Positions 63,985 through 64,000 of a stretch of DNA of 64,000 bases are shown here, one piece after another. The stretch comes from Rhodospirillaceae bacterium MC!. GTDB lineage: Bacteria > Pseudomonadota > Alphaproteobacteria > MC1. The stretch lies in assembly GCA_002632265.1 (NCBI GenBank), contig NQOV01000007.1, forward strand, positions 271,512-335,511. The letters are read 5' to 3'. A program made the position numbers and the translations under genes. Each line of letters begins with the position of its first letter. The stretch's first letter is position 1. The notes under the pieces were generated by a model. It did no database searches and had not been told where the DNA came from. It was given only the letters and a program-made list of their open reading frames with translations.

Positions 63985-64000
63985 CTAAAAGATTCACATT

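Overview
The window is one contiguous stretch of a low-GC (AT-rich) chromosome with short spacers, head-to-tail operons, and no transposase, integrase, CRISPR array, rRNA or tRNA that I could see. Protein families point to an alphaproteobacterium: the IF-3 N-terminus, the heparinase II/III-like protein, the receiver protein with a GPDRRRR segment, the Mrp-type antiporter layout, and TRAP transport. The exact lineage cannot be fixed from this window. Low GC, Na+-linked systems, MATE exporters and an eroded 2-oxoglutarate dehydrogenase suggest, by inference only, a host- or gut-associated organism that does not run a full TCA cycle.

Layout. 1-5.5 kb: a response regulator (cut by the window start), an M42 aminopeptidase, an orphan periplasmic binding protein, a metallo-beta-lactamase-fold hydrolase with a coupled unknown gene, and a GNAT acetyltransferase. 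5.5-10 kb: three tandem MATE exporter paralogs, each with its own promoter. 10.4-17.2 kb: a cysteine-synthase-family enzyme, a GT2 glycosyltransferase, a DctQMP TRAP transporter, an 800-base non-coding stretch with inverted and pentamer repeats, and a CobK-like protein. 17.3-26.1 kb: SPOUT methyltransferase, YbgC thioesterase, thrS, infC (AUA start), heparinase-like protein, mtaB and deoD. 26.2-34.6 kb: a nine-gene Mrp-type cation/proton antiporter operon. 34.7-39.4 kb: TlyA, an orphan Na+-pumping decarboxylase beta subunit, a XylF-like binding protein, CcmE and a Cys-rich membrane protein.

39.5-53.1 kb holds a branched-chain amino acid block: leuA-leuA-leuC-leuD, then ilvB-ilvN-ilvC-ilvE-ilvD-leuB. 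Both halves are preceded by a promoter, a short leader peptide packed with Ile/Leu/Val codons, and mutually exclusive RNA hairpins ending in a terminator. These are two textbook-style transcription attenuators that were visible only by reading the intergenic DNA. The Ile-rich first leader, two LeuA-type synthases and no visible ilvA suggest that one LeuA may be a citramalate synthase feeding isoleucine synthesis.

53.4-64 kb: rpsA, then a sucA/sucB pair whose reading frames are intact but whose catalytic motifs are gone in both proteins. The lipoyl lysine of the SucB-like protein is kept, and a long Pro/Gln repeat linker has expanded. This possible pseudo-enzyme complex is the most unusual item in the window. 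It is followed by a YgjP-like metalloprotease, ychF, ssb and two small related secreted proteins.

A family of dispersed palindromic repeats (half-site resembling CTTAAGNACGCTAAAATGAG) sits in at least seven intergenic sites, often touching stop codons. Simple-sequence tracts are also common, including about 19 copies of CTAA between the two leuA genes.
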